This document shows, in pieces, positions 27,241 through 36,071 of a stretch of DNA of 64,000 bases (position 1 is its first letter; each line of letters opens with the position of its first letter). The notes below the pieces were generated by a model. That model did no database searches and was not told the DNA's origin. It saw only the letters and a program-made list of their open reading frames with translations. The position numbers and the translations under genes are program-made. Source of the stretch: Winogradskyella sp. UBA3174 (GTDB lineage: Bacteria; Bacteroidota; Bacteroidia; Flavobacteriales; Flavobacteriaceae); assembly GCF_002364335.1 (NCBI RefSeq), contig NZ_DEXW01000025.1, forward strand, positions 40,043 to 104,042, written 5' to 3'.

Positions 27241-27342
27241 AACATCTTTGATGCACATAGCGTACAACTTCATTACAATATATAACAACTTGAACGTTAA
27301 AAATCCTAGTTATAGTATTGAAATTTTAATAGCAATAGCTAT

Positions 27343-27350
27343 CAAAGATA
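27343..27350 (-). promoter_or_regulatory. -7 box at the head of the T9SS operon
   Basis: TATCTTTG on the minus strand, about 100 bases before the chosen start at 27240. The spacing to that start leaves room for a leader. Confidence 0.45.
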
Positions 27351-28178
27351 TTACAAATCTCTCTTTTTTAATAATCGGTAAGATAAAAATACGAAAAGTG
27401 CTGTCCAGCCTAATACAATAGCTATTTCATACCAATGTACTGCATAGTCGTAAGCTAAGTCACCTTTATCTGGGAATTTAGTCATTATAATACGCTGAAT
27501 AGGTTGATCTATAAGTTTGTACATAGATTCTAACGGTAAAAAGTTTTTAACCTTAAATGCCGTATCAGCATTGCCAAATACCTCGAAAGCTCCCCAAAAT
27601 ATTATCCATTCAAATATGTATAGAATCACTAAGAAGCCTAATGCAAATGCAGAGCGTTTAACTAGCATTCCAAAGAATAGGCACAAACTGAAAAAGCCTA
27701 CAAGCTTTACGAAATAGGCTAGTAAGAAGTCTATTTCTCTAATGATTATTGAAGTTTCAGTATAGCTAGAATAGTAGAGGCCAATTAAAAATGTAGCAAC
27801 ACCTATTAATACTGTTGCACAAAGTGAAAAGAATACAATGGTATAAAATTTAGATAAAATGAATTCTTTCTTACTAAGACCATCAATAAGATTTTGCTTT
27901 AGTGTTTTGTTGCTGTATTCGTTGCCTATCATACTTACAACCACAATGGCAAAAAAGAATTTAAAGTATGATGCAAAAAAGGTTGTGATATGCCAAATAA
28001 TTGGAAAATTGAATATGCCTAATTCACCTAATTCTAGAGTAAAAAAGCCAAAGAAATTAATCTTAATAGATGATAAGATTAGGACTGTAAATGGTAATAT
28101 AAAGGATACAAAAATTAAGATTTTACTAATTTTATTGAGCCAAAGTTTTTGTAATTCGAGTTGTATAAGACGTAACAT
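27351..28178 (-). CDS. ABC-2 type transporter permease
   Basis: A 275-residue membrane protein with about six hydrophobic segments (roughly 18-40, 58-85, 110-140, 150-180, 185-205, 245-268) and no signal peptide. The charged N-terminus MLRLIQLELQKLWLNK and the cytosolic turn EYSNKTLKQNLIDGLSKKEFILSK are typical of ABC-2 permeases, where the latter contacts the ATPase. It follows the ATPase gene by 35 bases on the same strand. The substrate is unknown; such pairs export lipids, peptides or drugs. Confidence 0.85.
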   Translation of the reverse strand: MLRLIQLELQKLWLNKISKILIFVSFILPFTVLILSSIKINFFGFFTLELGELGIFNFPIIWHITTFFASYFKFFFAIVVVSMIGNEYSNKTLKQNLIDGLSKKEFILSKFYTIVFFSLCATVLIGVATFLIGLYYSSYTETSIIIREIDFLLAYFVKLVGFFSLCLFFGMLVKRSAFALGFLVILYIFEWIIFWGAFEVFGNADTAFKVKNFLPLESMYKLIDQPIQRIIMTKFPDKGDLAYDYAVHWYEIAIVLGWTALFVFLSYRLLKKRDL

Positions 28179-28213
28179 ATATGGATTGGTTTTACATTAT
28201 TCCGTGAAAGGAA

Positions 28214-29131
28214 TTATGCTATTTTTTGATTAGTTTCTAAGTCGTCAGTTAATTGTAAAAACTGTTCTTCTAAGCTTTCTTTTCGCATTACGAGATGCGA
28301 TAATAAAATGCCTTTATCAAACATTAATTTATTAAAATCTGGCGCAGACATTGGTTCATTTAAGAACGCAGTAATTAAATCATCTTCAATTTTTACTTTA
28401 CCAAAATTTGAATGATTTTCTAATATATTTAATAAGTCTTGGTGTTTTTCAGCCTTTAATTCAAAAAAGCCATGACTACTAGTCATCTCGTCTACACGAC
28501 CAGAATATAGTTTTTCGCCTTTTCTTAAAACCACAACATGAGAGCATACTTTTTCTACTTCATCGAGTAGGTGAGAAGCCAACAAAATAGTAGTGCCTTT
28601 TGCTGCAATATCTTTTATAATTTGACGTATTTGATGAATTCCTTGTGGATCTAAACCATTTGTAGGTTCATCTAAAATTAATATTTCAGGATCATTTAGT
28701 AATGCAGAGGCAATTGCTAAACGCTGTTTCATACCTAAAGAATACGTTCTGAACTTATGATCTTTTCTATCTAGTAAACCTACAACACCTAGTTTTTCTT
28801 CTATTTTACTTTGATCTACACCTTTTATTTTACAAACAAGCTTAAGATTTTGCTCAGCAGTCATGTACGGATAAAAATTTGGTCGCTCTATAATAGCACC
28901 AACCTGTTTTAAGGCATCATGTGTTGTCGTATTACCATCAAACCAATGAAAGTCACCTTTTGTTTTATTAACGACATTTAAGACTATACCTAAGGTTGTG
29001 GATTTACCACTTCCGTTTGGTCCTAAAATACCATATACATTTCCTTTATTGATTGTAAAACTTAAATCTTTTACAGCGGTTAGATAACCGAATTTCTTAG
29101 TAAGATTATTAATTGTTAGGATTGGCTCCAA
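28214..29131 (-). CDS. ABC transporter ATP-binding protein
   Basis: The ATPase of the exporter whose permease follows. The nucleotide-binding domain has Walker A GPNGSGKST, the signature YSLGMKQRLA, Walker B ILILDEPTNGLDP and the switch histidine in LASHLLDEVEKV, then a C-terminal extension of about 75 residues. I start it at TTG 29131, giving MEPILTINNLTKKFG as in related proteins; the frame stays open to a GTG at 29161, which would add ten residues. An ECF-sigma-like promoter sits about 75 bases upstream. No gene nearby names the substrate. Confidence 0.87.
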   Translation of the reverse strand: MEPILTINNLTKKFGYLTAVKDLSFTINKGNVYGILGPNGSGKSTTLGIVLNVVNKTKGDFHWFDGNTTTHDALKQVGAIIERPNFYPYMTAEQNLKLVCKIKGVDQSKIEEKLGVVGLLDRKDHKFRTYSLGMKQRLAIASALLNDPEILILDEPTNGLDPQGIHQIRQIIKDIAAKGTTILLASHLLDEVEKVCSHVVVLRKGEKLYSGRVDEMTSSHGFFELKAEKHQDLLNILENHSNFGKVKIEDDLITAFLNEPMSAPDFNKLMFDKGILLSHLVMRKESLEEQFLQLTDDLETNQKIA

Positions 29132-29205
29132 AATGATTGATTTTATTTGCAAATGAAACACCTTTTTAATAGTTGGTATTATGATTATGCAAGATTGGTT
29201 ATTTA

Positions 29206-29236
29206 GATAAGACGAGACCCGTCTTTATTTGTTACA
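29206..29236 (-). promoter_or_regulatory. ECF-sigma-like promoter before the ABC exporter operon
   Basis: Minus strand TGTAACA (29236-29230), 16 bases, GTCTTATC (29213-29206). The spacing and both cores match the three other ECF-like sites of this window. A small inverted repeat, AAGACG/CGTCTT (29209-29214 and 29220-29225), overlaps the -10 part. Confidence 0.6.
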
Positions 29237-29359
29237 CTAAAATTTAGTTTTAGTATGAATTATATTTATGAATATTATACAATGTGTAAATAAAATAATG
29301 AAATGTTTGTGTTTATAATTTCATACTTAATTATGATATAAATCATAGCACCAAATATA

Positions 29360-29563
29360 ATGATAGGACCATTTATAATTATAGCTGTGGTAATATGTTG
29401 GATGATACTACTATTAACCTCTTTAGTACTGATGCTAAAAACAGAGAAAGGTTTGTCAATATTTTTATGGTTGGTAATACTCTGTTTTGTTCCCTTTTTG
29501 GATGGAAGTGTTTATTTATTAAAGTATTTTTTAAACGATAATACGAATATGCAAATCGCTTAA
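29360..29563 (+). CDS. Small two-helix membrane protein, PLDc_N-like
   Basis: A 67-residue protein with two transmembrane segments (about 3-26 and 32-55). The second segment, SIFLWLVILCFVPFLDGSVYLLKYF, has the tryptophan, the proline and the following Y-L pattern of the phospholipase D N-terminal (PLDc_N) membrane domain, which also occurs as a free-standing small protein in Bacteroidota. The function of such proteins is unknown. It is a single gene divergent from the ABC exporter. Confidence 0.6.
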   Translation: MIGPFIIIAVVICWMILLLTSLVLMLKTEKGLSIFLWLVILCFVPFLDGSVYLLKYFLNDNTNMQIA

Positions 29564-29605
29564 AAAGATTCTAAATATTGAATGTTTAGATCATTTTTAT
29601 ATTAG

Positions 29606-30124
29606 TTAATTCCAATTTTCATCAAAATCCATGTCTTGGTAGTCATCGTCATCAATACCATCTTCAAACTCATTAAAGTCGTCATCTTCTTCTTCAGCTT
29701 CAAATGTTTTTTCTGGTGCTTCGTCTGGTATTTGTCCATTTACAAACATTAGATTTGGGTAATCTGTTCCTTCTGCTTCTTCAACAATTTCTCCAAGTTC
29801 CACATAGAATGTCCATAAGTTCATGAAATCGTAAACATAAATTAAACGAGTTGCCGCTTCATGTATAAGACTATTTATAATAGTGGTACTCATCATTTTT
29901 ACTGTAGCACCAGATTCACTCATATCCATCATGGCAATTTCTTCACCTTGATTCCATTGGTCATCACTCACGTAAAATGAAGCCATTTCCATTCCGTCAA
30001 ATCCAAAAGATTGCGTAATGATATTATGAAGGTCTTCCATGGTATCACCTTCACGAATTTCTAAATCGCGAAACACATCGTCTTCCGAAGTATTATCTAA
30101 TATGACTCTAAATCTATAAATCAT
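29606..30124 (-). CDS. Plasmid pRiA4b ORF-3-like protein
   Basis: A 172-residue soluble protein of the family named after plasmid pRiA4b ORF-3 (also labelled 'IS1096 passenger TnpR-like'). The family core is visible: YRFRVILDNTSEDDVFRDLEI, then TMEDLHNIITQSFGFDGMEMASFYVSD, then a strand with YVYDFMNLWTFYVEL. The C-terminus is strongly acidic (EAEEEDDDFNEFEDGIDDDD). Despite the label, no transposase or recombinase motif is present and nothing mobile surrounds it. It ends the run of genes ctaA, GNAT and cca on the same strand. Confidence 0.8.
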   Translation of the reverse strand: MIYRFRVILDNTSEDDVFRDLEIREGDTMEDLHNIITQSFGFDGMEMASFYVSDDQWNQGEEIAMMDMSESGATVKMMSTTIINSLIHEAATRLIYVYDFMNLWTFYVELGEIVEEAEGTDYPNLMFVNGQIPDEAPEKTFEAEEEDDDFNEFEDGIDDDDYQDMDFDENWN

Positions 30125-30156
30125 TGTTCATTTTTAATCCTTTGCAAAGATACAAT

Positions 30157-31197
30157 TTATGTTGAAGTCGTAACAGTTTTTAAAGGGCTTCTGCGACTAC
30201 TTTCTAAAATGATATAAAACTGAATACCAATCAACACAGCAGCAATTACTAAATGCAATGGTTGCGTGCTAAAAGGGAAATTGAAATAATACATAACTAT
30301 GCCAGTTACAATCTCTAAGCCTATGCAAATTAAAACAAACTTAAATTTATTATAACCTAGATTAAATTTTCTATTATGTTGAAATAGCCACAAATTTAAA
30401 ACTAATACCAGGATAGATAACGTACGGTGTGCATAAAATTTAAATGGTGCAATTGCTGTTATATCCCAATTAAAAGAACCATTCAATTTATTCTGAATAT
30501 CTACAAATTGTCGAACTTGTGTACCTAAAACTATTTGTATTAGTGTTAATACAGTTGCAATGATTAGCACATTTTTAAAGCGTTTATCAAATGTTTGATT
30601 TTTAAACGTTGTTTTTGATTTAAAAATGAGATATAAAATCACAGCTACGATTACCAATGCCATAACCATATGTATCGTTATTTTATATGGCGATAAATTA
30701 GAATCTACAACAGTTTTGCCAAGCCAAGCTTGAAATGCCATTCCAATAACTGTGAAAATTGATAGTAATAGAAATCGTTTTTTATCGGTCCAAAGCCATA
30801 TAGACATTATGGTGAATATTAGTATTGGTATACCAGAAAGCGCACCCAAAAGACGATTGATATATTCTACCCAAGTGTGAAGTGGGTTGAATACGGCATA
30901 ATCATGAGCAGTGTAAGGTTCCCAATGGGTTAAGTTAAGTGCATCATTAGATGTGAAGTTCTCTATTGCGACCTGTAATTCTTCGTCTACTATAATTACG
31001 ATACCTTTTTTATACTCGTGATTTGGTTTAAATTGTAGTTCTGATAATTCTGTTGGTGGTATGTAATATCCAAAGCATTTAGGCCAGTCTGGACAACCCA
31101 TCCCAGAACCCGTCATACGGACAACTGCACCAGCAATTATAACTAGATAGATAAGTACCAAAGCAACCTTCGCTGTTTTTCTAAAGCGCTTTTTCAT
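30157..31197 (-). CDS. ctaA: Heme A synthase (COX15/CtaA family)
   Basis: This integral membrane protein oxidises the C8 methyl of heme O to give heme A for cytochrome oxidase. It has 346 residues and about eight transmembrane helices. The family start VLIYLVIIAGAVVRMTGSGMGCPDWPKC is present, with the cysteine pair (GCPDWPKC) seen in CtaA. Histidines in helices, for example near HMVMALVIVAV and HRTLSILVL, are likely heme ligands. Its start overlaps the stop of the acetyltransferase gene by four bases (ATGA). No cytochrome oxidase gene lies nearby. Confidence 0.93.
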   Translation of the reverse strand: MKKRFRKTAKVALVLIYLVIIAGAVVRMTGSGMGCPDWPKCFGYYIPPTELSELQFKPNHEYKKGIVIIVDEELQVAIENFTSNDALNLTHWEPYTAHDYAVFNPLHTWVEYINRLLGALSGIPILIFTIMSIWLWTDKKRFLLLSIFTVIGMAFQAWLGKTVVDSNLSPYKITIHMVMALVIVAVILYLIFKSKTTFKNQTFDKRFKNVLIIATVLTLIQIVLGTQVRQFVDIQNKLNGSFNWDITAIAPFKFYAHRTLSILVLVLNLWLFQHNRKFNLGYNKFKFVLICIGLEIVTGIVMYYFNFPFSTQPLHLVIAAVLIGIQFYIILESSRRSPLKTVTTST

Positions 31198-31649
31198 TTT
31201 TTAATATTTTTTTCAAAACAAAGACTATTTTCAACATCTTTATATTGCCCGTAATTCGAGATGATTTGATATGTATTCTTTTTATAAAACCGAACAGCTT
31301 CGTTTTGTCTAGTTCCAGTTTCTAAAACAATAGTGTTATAATTTAACTCAGTTGCCCAGTCTTCTAATTCTTTTAATACTAGAGTTGCAATACCTTTTCC
31401 TCGTGTTGCTTCATTAGTAAACATACGTTTTAATTCGACATGCTCTTTTGTTAGTTGTTTAATTGCACCACAAGCAACAGGCTTTTTATTTAGATAAGCT
31501 ACTACAACATGTTTTAGAGCATCTATAGAGTTAAATTGATTATAAAAATCGTGTTCATCTCCATCTGCAATTTTTAAAAACGCGTCTAGATCTTTAACCA
31601 AAAAGATGAAGTCTTTATTTTTAGAATTTGTTCTAACGAGTTTTAGCAT
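31194..31649 (-). CDS. GNAT family N-acetyltransferase
   Basis: A 151-residue acetyltransferase. The acetyl-CoA binding motif A is MFTNEATRGKGIATLVLKELEDWA (R/Q-x-x-G-x-G/A form), preceded by strand VACGAIKQL and followed by VLETGTRQNEAVRFYKKNTYQII. The substrate is unknown. It is tightly packed: its ATG overlaps the cca stop by one base (TAATG) and its stop overlaps the ctaA start, so all three are likely translated together. It is not the nonulosonate N-acetyltransferase, for which a hexapeptide-repeat protein exists further upstream. Confidence 0.85.
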   Translation of the reverse strand: MLKLVRTNSKNKDFIFLVKDLDAFLKIADGDEHDFYNQFNSIDALKHVVVAYLNKKPVACGAIKQLTKEHVELKRMFTNEATRGKGIATLVLKELEDWATELNYNTIVLETGTRQNEAVRFYKKNTYQIISNYGQYKDVENSLCFEKNIKK

Positions 31650-33064
31650 TACTTACTTGTTTTTAGACCTAATGCTATGCCTTTATCTACCATTAATTTA
31701 AAAGCTGCTTCATATTCATTTGGTATGTCACCTTCTAAGATAGCCTCTTTAATAGCTTCTTTTATAATACCAATTTCTTTAGATGGTTTTAAATTAAAAG
31801 CTTTCATAATTTCTTCACCTGTTACAGGTGGTTGAAAATTACGCACTTGGTCGCGTTCTTCTACCTCAATAATTTTATCTCTTACCAATTTAAAATTATT
31901 GTGATATTTATTGAATTTCTTTAGATTCTTAGTTGTGATATCAGCTTCACAAAGCGTCATTAAATCATCTACATAATCACCAGCATCAAACACCAAGCGT
32001 CTAACTGCAGCATCAGTAACGTCTGTAGCTAGAACTATTGGACGAGAACTCATAAATACCATTTTCTGAACAAATTTCATTTTATCATTCAGTGGCATTT
32101 TTAAACGTTTGAATAGTTTATAGACCATTTTAGAACCCACAAACTCGTGTCCATGAAACGTCCAACCAATTTTTTGATGAAATTTCTTTGTAGGTGCTTT
32201 ACCAATGTCATGCAATAAGGCAGCCCACCTTAACCATAGATTATTGGTTGTTGGGGCTATATTATCCACAACTTCTAAGGTATGGTAGAAGTTGTCTTTA
32301 TGTTTCTGGCCTTCAATCTCATCAATACCTTTAAGAGCTGTTAGTTCTGGTAAAATATAATATAAAAGACCTGTTTGTTCTAATAAAATAAAACCAATAG
32401 AAGGTGTTTTGCTTTCTAGAATTTTATTTAATTCTACAACAATACGTTCTTCTGTAATAATTTTAATTCTGTCTTTAATATCGGTGATAGCTTTGAGTGA
32501 GGCTTCTTCAATTTTAAAGTTGAGTTGCGTTGCAAAACGGATAGCGCGCATCATACGTAAAGGATCGTCGCTATAAGTAATATCAGGATCTAAAGGAGTT
32601 CTAATAATTCCTTTATCTAAATCGCTAATGCCATTAAAAGGATCTAATAGTTCCCCAAAATTAGATTTATTTAGACTTATAGCTAATGCATTGATAGTAA
32701 AATCGCGACGATTCTGGTCATCTTCTAATGAACCATTTTCTACAATAGGGTTTCTACTATCTTCGTTATAGCTTTCTTTGCGTGCACCGACAAATTCAAT
32801 TTCAATATCATCATAACGCAACATAGCTGTACCGTATGTTTTGAAAATTTGAACTTTTGGTTGATTTGGTAAATTTTTTGAAACTTGTTCTGCTAATTCT
32901 ATACCACTACCTACAGCAACAATGTCAATATCTTTTGCAGTGCCACGTTCTAATAAATAATCGCGAACAAAACCACCAATAACATAACTTTCTACTCCTA
33001 ATTCTTCAGCAGATTGAGAAATGATATTAAAGATGTTATGTTTTATGGCTTGTTTATGGTTCAT
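31649..33064 (-). CDS. cca: CCA-adding tRNA nucleotidyltransferase with HD domain
   Basis: Adds or repairs the 3' CCA end of tRNAs. It is a class II enzyme of 471 residues: GGFVRDYLL and the metal-binding DIDIV lie near residues 27-45, the RRDFTINALA motif is near 120, and the neck motif with DPLRMMRAIRFATQL is near 165. A C-terminal HD domain (LLHDIGKAP, about 285) gives a likely 2',3'-cyclic phosphodiesterase or phosphatase. A TATCTTTG box lies about 60 bases upstream. It is the first gene of a short operon with the GNAT gene and ctaA. Confidence 0.94.
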   Translation of the reverse strand: MNHKQAIKHNIFNIISQSAEELGVESYVIGGFVRDYLLERGTAKDIDIVAVGSGIELAEQVSKNLPNQPKVQIFKTYGTAMLRYDDIEIEFVGARKESYNEDSRNPIVENGSLEDDQNRRDFTINALAISLNKSNFGELLDPFNGISDLDKGIIRTPLDPDITYSDDPLRMMRAIRFATQLNFKIEEASLKAITDIKDRIKIITEERIVVELNKILESKTPSIGFILLEQTGLLYYILPELTALKGIDEIEGQKHKDNFYHTLEVVDNIAPTTNNLWLRWAALLHDIGKAPTKKFHQKIGWTFHGHEFVGSKMVYKLFKRLKMPLNDKMKFVQKMVFMSSRPIVLATDVTDAAVRRLVFDAGDYVDDLMTLCEADITTKNLKKFNKYHNNFKLVRDKIIEVEERDQVRNFQPPVTGEEIMKAFNLKPSKEIGIIKEAIKEAILEGDIPNEYEAAFKLMVDKGIALGLKTSK

Positions 33065-33124
33065 GTTTTGTTTGTCACATTAATACTGTGAGTTATGAAA
33101 AAAACTATTCTGTTTTTAGAATTG

Positions 33125-33132
33125 CAAAGATA
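33125..33132 (-). promoter_or_regulatory. -7 box before cca
   Basis: TATCTTTG on the minus strand, 61 bases before the cca ATG. It would give the cca run a promoter separate from the nonulosonate genes upstream. Confidence 0.5.
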
Positions 33133-33182
33133 CGATATGCGAAGTAGGTTTTAAAACCCTTTAATAGCTTTTTATAATGCTA

Positions 33183-33869
33183 TTATAACTTAGTGTCTTG
33201 AAGATGGAATTCGGCAATTTTCCAATCCAATGGAGTGTCAATATCAATTGATGTTTCTTCAGACATTTCGAACTTCTTCACTTTGCTAAAAGCCTTCATG
33301 CTTTGTGCTTTAAGTGAGTTACAATTTATAACATAAATAGCGCCATTAAATTCCCAAACTTCAGGACAATCTTGCCGTCTGGTAAAGTTTCCTTTTTTTG
33401 AAGATTCTAAATAACCACTCTCTTCCTCATATAAATTATAATACGGATTTGCAGAAGCTGCTTTAACGGAAACCACCATATCTAAATCATTTGTATATAA
33501 TTTAATACAGTTTTTTACTTGCTCTAATGTTCTGAAAGGTGAGGTTGGTTGCAGAAGAATAATAGCATCATAAATTTTATTATGAAGTTTCTCATAAGCA
33601 CCTAAAGCATGAAGCATTACATCTCTAGAGTTTGCTGTATCTGTAGATAATGCTTCAGGCCTTTTAAATTCGACTTTTAAACCACCGTTTTTAGCAACTT
33701 CTATAATTTCGTAACTATCTGAGGTGAAACAAATATCTTCTATGTCCGAAATACCTTTAGCAACATCAATACTGTATTGTATCAGAGGTTTACCGTTGAG
33801 ATGTTTTATATTCTTTTTTGGAATGCCTTTGCTACCGCCTCTAGCTGTAATTATGACTAAATACTTCAT
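33183..33869 (-). CDS. legF: CMP-legionaminic acid synthetase (acylneuraminate cytidylyltransferase family)
   Basis: Activates the finished nonulosonic acid with CTP. The 228-residue protein has the cytidylyltransferase signature at its start (ITARGGSKGIPKKNIKHLNGKPLI), the LLQPTSPFR motif near residue 105 and the C-terminal IDIDTPLDWKIAE. The length is that of NeuA/LegF/PseF without an added esterase domain. The family alone cannot tell the sugar; the neighbours (GDP-type guanylyltransferase, hydrolysing epimerase, LegB/LegC types) make legionaminic acid the best guess. It lies one base after ptmE. Confidence 0.88.
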   Translation of the reverse strand: MKYLVIITARGGSKGIPKKNIKHLNGKPLIQYSIDVAKGISDIEDICFTSDSYEIIEVAKNGGLKVEFKRPEALSTDTANSRDVMLHALGAYEKLHNKIYDAIILLQPTSPFRTLEQVKNCIKLYTNDLDMVVSVKAASANPYYNLYEEESGYLESSKKGNFTRRQDCPEVWEFNGAIYVINCNSLKAQSMKAFSKVKKFEMSEETSIDIDTPLDWKIAEFHLQDTKL

Positions 33870-33870
33870 C

Positions 33871-34917
33871 TTACAATCTTATGTGTTTTATATCTTCTTG
33901 TGCTTTTTCAAAATCTTCGTGTTTACCGATATCTAACCAATAACTTAAGATTGGGTAATTGATGATTTTTTTACCTTTATTTATGAGAACTTCGATGAGA
34001 TCTGTAGCATTAAAAAATGCATTGTCTGGTACAAAATCTAAACACTCTTTTTTGAAAATATAAATACCTGCATTAGAGTAATAGGTATAAGATGGTTTTT
34101 CTTTTAAATCGGTAACATAATCTCCCTTTGTCTCAACTACACCATAAGGAATATTTACTTTGTATGGAATTGTAGCAATTAAGGCATCTCCCTCCTTCAG
34201 TAAGAAATTGTTAAAAATATCTTCGAAATCTGCATTGGTTAATAAGTCAGAATTCATGAGAAGAATATAGTCGTTTTCAAATTTTTTTATGAGTTTAAGT
34301 GCACCAATTGTTCCCAATGGGCTGTCTTCTTTAACATAATTAAATTGAATTTGGTGTTCATTGTTTTTTTCGTAAAAGCTAATAATCTGCTCACCTAAAT
34401 AATTCAGCGTAATGTTTATATTTCTAATACCATAAGAGGCCAAGCGATCTGTGTTGTGCTGAATAATGGGCTTATTTCCAACCTTTAATAAAGGTTTTGG
34501 TGTGTTTTCGGTAAGTGGCATTAAACGCGAGCCTTTTCCGCCAGCCATAATTACTGCATCTAAAGGAAGCATGACTTTAATCTTAGAAATATCTATGATT
34601 TTCACCAATTCCATATCAGAATTCATAATTGGAATTAGTGTTATTTTATTTGCTTTAAACTGTTCGAGCTCTTCTTTTTTAGTTGTGTTTTGTTGAATAA
34701 ACTTGAAGCTTTTGTGCGCTATATCTAAGGCAGGTTCTGTAATAGAATGCCCTTTAATTAGAGCACGTCTAATATCTCCATCAGAAAGACTTGCTAAAAT
34801 TTTATGGTTATCATCAGTAATAAATAATGCTTTACCCAACGATAAGTCGAGCTTAATAAGTGCGTCTTTAATAGTTGCTTTTGATGATATAATATATTGG
34901 TCAGACATTTTAATCAA
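33871..34917 (-). CDS. ptmE: CBS-domain nucleotidyltransferase, glucosamine-1-phosphate guanylyltransferase type
   Basis: 348 residues with two CBS motifs at the N-terminus (about 5-115) fused to a nucleotidyltransferase domain (from about 118: DAVIMAGGKGSRLMPLTENTPKPLLKVG split over the signature GGKGSRL). This layout is that of Campylobacter PtmE, which makes GDP-glucosamine, the first committed donor in the GDP-based legionaminic pathway. Its start overlaps the epimerase stop by four bases. The presence of this gene is the main sign that the pathway uses GDP- rather than UDP-linked intermediates; the nucleotide specificity itself cannot be read from the sequence. Confidence 0.83.
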   Translation of the reverse strand: MIKMSDQYIISSKATIKDALIKLDLSLGKALFITDDNHKILASLSDGDIRRALIKGHSITEPALDIAHKSFKFIQQNTTKKEELEQFKANKITLIPIMNSDMELVKIIDISKIKVMLPLDAVIMAGGKGSRLMPLTENTPKPLLKVGNKPIIQHNTDRLASYGIRNINITLNYLGEQIISFYEKNNEHQIQFNYVKEDSPLGTIGALKLIKKFENDYILLMNSDLLTNADFEDIFNNFLLKEGDALIATIPYKVNIPYGVVETKGDYVTDLKEKPSYTYYSNAGIYIFKKECLDFVPDNAFFNATDLIEVLINKGKKIINYPILSYWLDIGKHEDFEKAQEDIKHIRL

Positions 34918-36071
34918 TTTAGGTCAAAGAATGATTTTTTAATACTTGGTATGGGTTGATTTAAAATAATATCCAAAATTTGTTGAGTTGCTGTGCCATT
35001 ACCATAAGCGTTTGGTAGATTTTTAATACTGTTTAAAAATGCTGCTGAAAATGATTTCTCTAGTGCTTCCTTTATTGCAGTTTTATTAGGTTCACAATTT
35101 ATAACACTTGCAGGCATTAATCTCCCTTTCTGACGATCTCCAATATTAATGGTTGGTTTTTTGAATAAAGGAACTTCAACAATTCCGCTAGAAGAGTTGC
35201 CAACAACAACATCCATATATTGTAAAGCTGATAAATAACGCAGCTGTCCTAAAGATGTGAATGCAACAGATTTATACTTGTGTTTAGAAACATAATCATC
35301 AATAAGTTTTATAATAATATTTCCGTCTTTATCTGAGTTTGGTTTTGTGAAAATTAAAGTAGCATCCTCCAAGTCATCTAAAGCAGAAAGTAAGTCTTTA
35401 AATTGTACCTCAGATGTATTTTTTTCTAATGTTACAGGATGAAATGTAATTAATATATTTTTTTTGTTCAATTTAAAATCGATAGAATTCTCAAATTCTG
35501 ACATAGACATTAAATCTAAATTAATAATACTGTCAATACCTATAGCACCAACATTAAATACAGAATTGGGTTGTTCTCCAAGTTGAATAACTCGTTTTCT
35601 GTAAACTTCAGTAGAGGTTAAGTGCCAATGACTCATTTTTGTAATAGCATGTCTAAAGGCTTCGTCATATGCTCCTTCCGTAGTTTCACCACCATGAATA
35701 TGTGCAATTGGAATACCTTTAACAGTAGCTGCTGTGGCCACTGCAAAAATCTCTGAACGATCACCTAAAACCATAATTAAATCTGTATTTAGAGTTTTAA
35801 ATATTTCAGAAAAACCTTTGATTGTGTGTGCAATAGACGTTGAGATACCTATAGCAGAATCATTATTTATGTGACTGTTAACTTTAGCTGTAATATGGAA
35901 TCCGTCGGTTTCAATTTCTTCTATTGTGTTGCCGTGGAGTTCTGATAAATGCATACCAGTTACTAGTAATTGAAGGTTTACATTCGTCTCTTTATTTAAA
36001 GCAGAAATTAATGGTTTTAAGAGACCATATTCTGCTCTTGTACCTGTTATTATAGCGATGTTTATTTTCAT
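34914..36071 (-). CDS. legG: NDP-sugar 2-epimerase, hydrolysing (LegG/NeuC family)
   Basis: Removes the nucleotide and inverts C2, giving the free 6-deoxy-diacetamido-mannose used by the synthase. 385 residues with the two-Rossmann GT-B-like fold of the WecB/NeuC family: start IAIITGTRAEYGLLKPLI, MVLGDRSEIFAVATAA near residue 98, HIHGGETTEGAYDEAFRHAI near 123, and VGNSSSGIVEVPLFKKPTINIGDRQKGR near 290. It overlaps the genes on both sides by four bases, in the middle of a tight operon. The substrate is inferred from the pathway. Confidence 0.9.
   Translation of the reverse strand: MKINIAIITGTRAEYGLLKPLISALNKETNVNLQLLVTGMHLSELHGNTIEEIETDGFHITAKVNSHINNDSAIGISTSIAHTIKGFSEIFKTLNTDLIMVLGDRSEIFAVATAATVKGIPIAHIHGGETTEGAYDEAFRHAITKMSHWHLTSTEVYRKRVIQLGEQPNSVFNVGAIGIDSIINLDLMSMSEFENSIDFKLNKKNILITFHPVTLEKNTSEVQFKDLLSALDDLEDATLIFTKPNSDKDGNIIIKLIDDYVSKHKYKSVAFTSLGQLRYLSALQYMDVVVGNSSSGIVEVPLFKKPTINIGDRQKGRLMPASVINCEPNKTAIKEALEKSFSAAFLNSIKNLPNAYGNGTATQQILDIILNQPIPSIKKSFFDLN

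Noticed and set aside
27241..27288. Upstream start of the propeller-type T9SS protein
   Set aside because: The signal peptide begins at MKKIGFVF (27240); the extra residues would disturb it.
29606..30124. Transposon passenger gene (IS1096 TnpR-like name)
   Set aside because: The family name is historical; no transposase, inverted repeat or target duplication is near.
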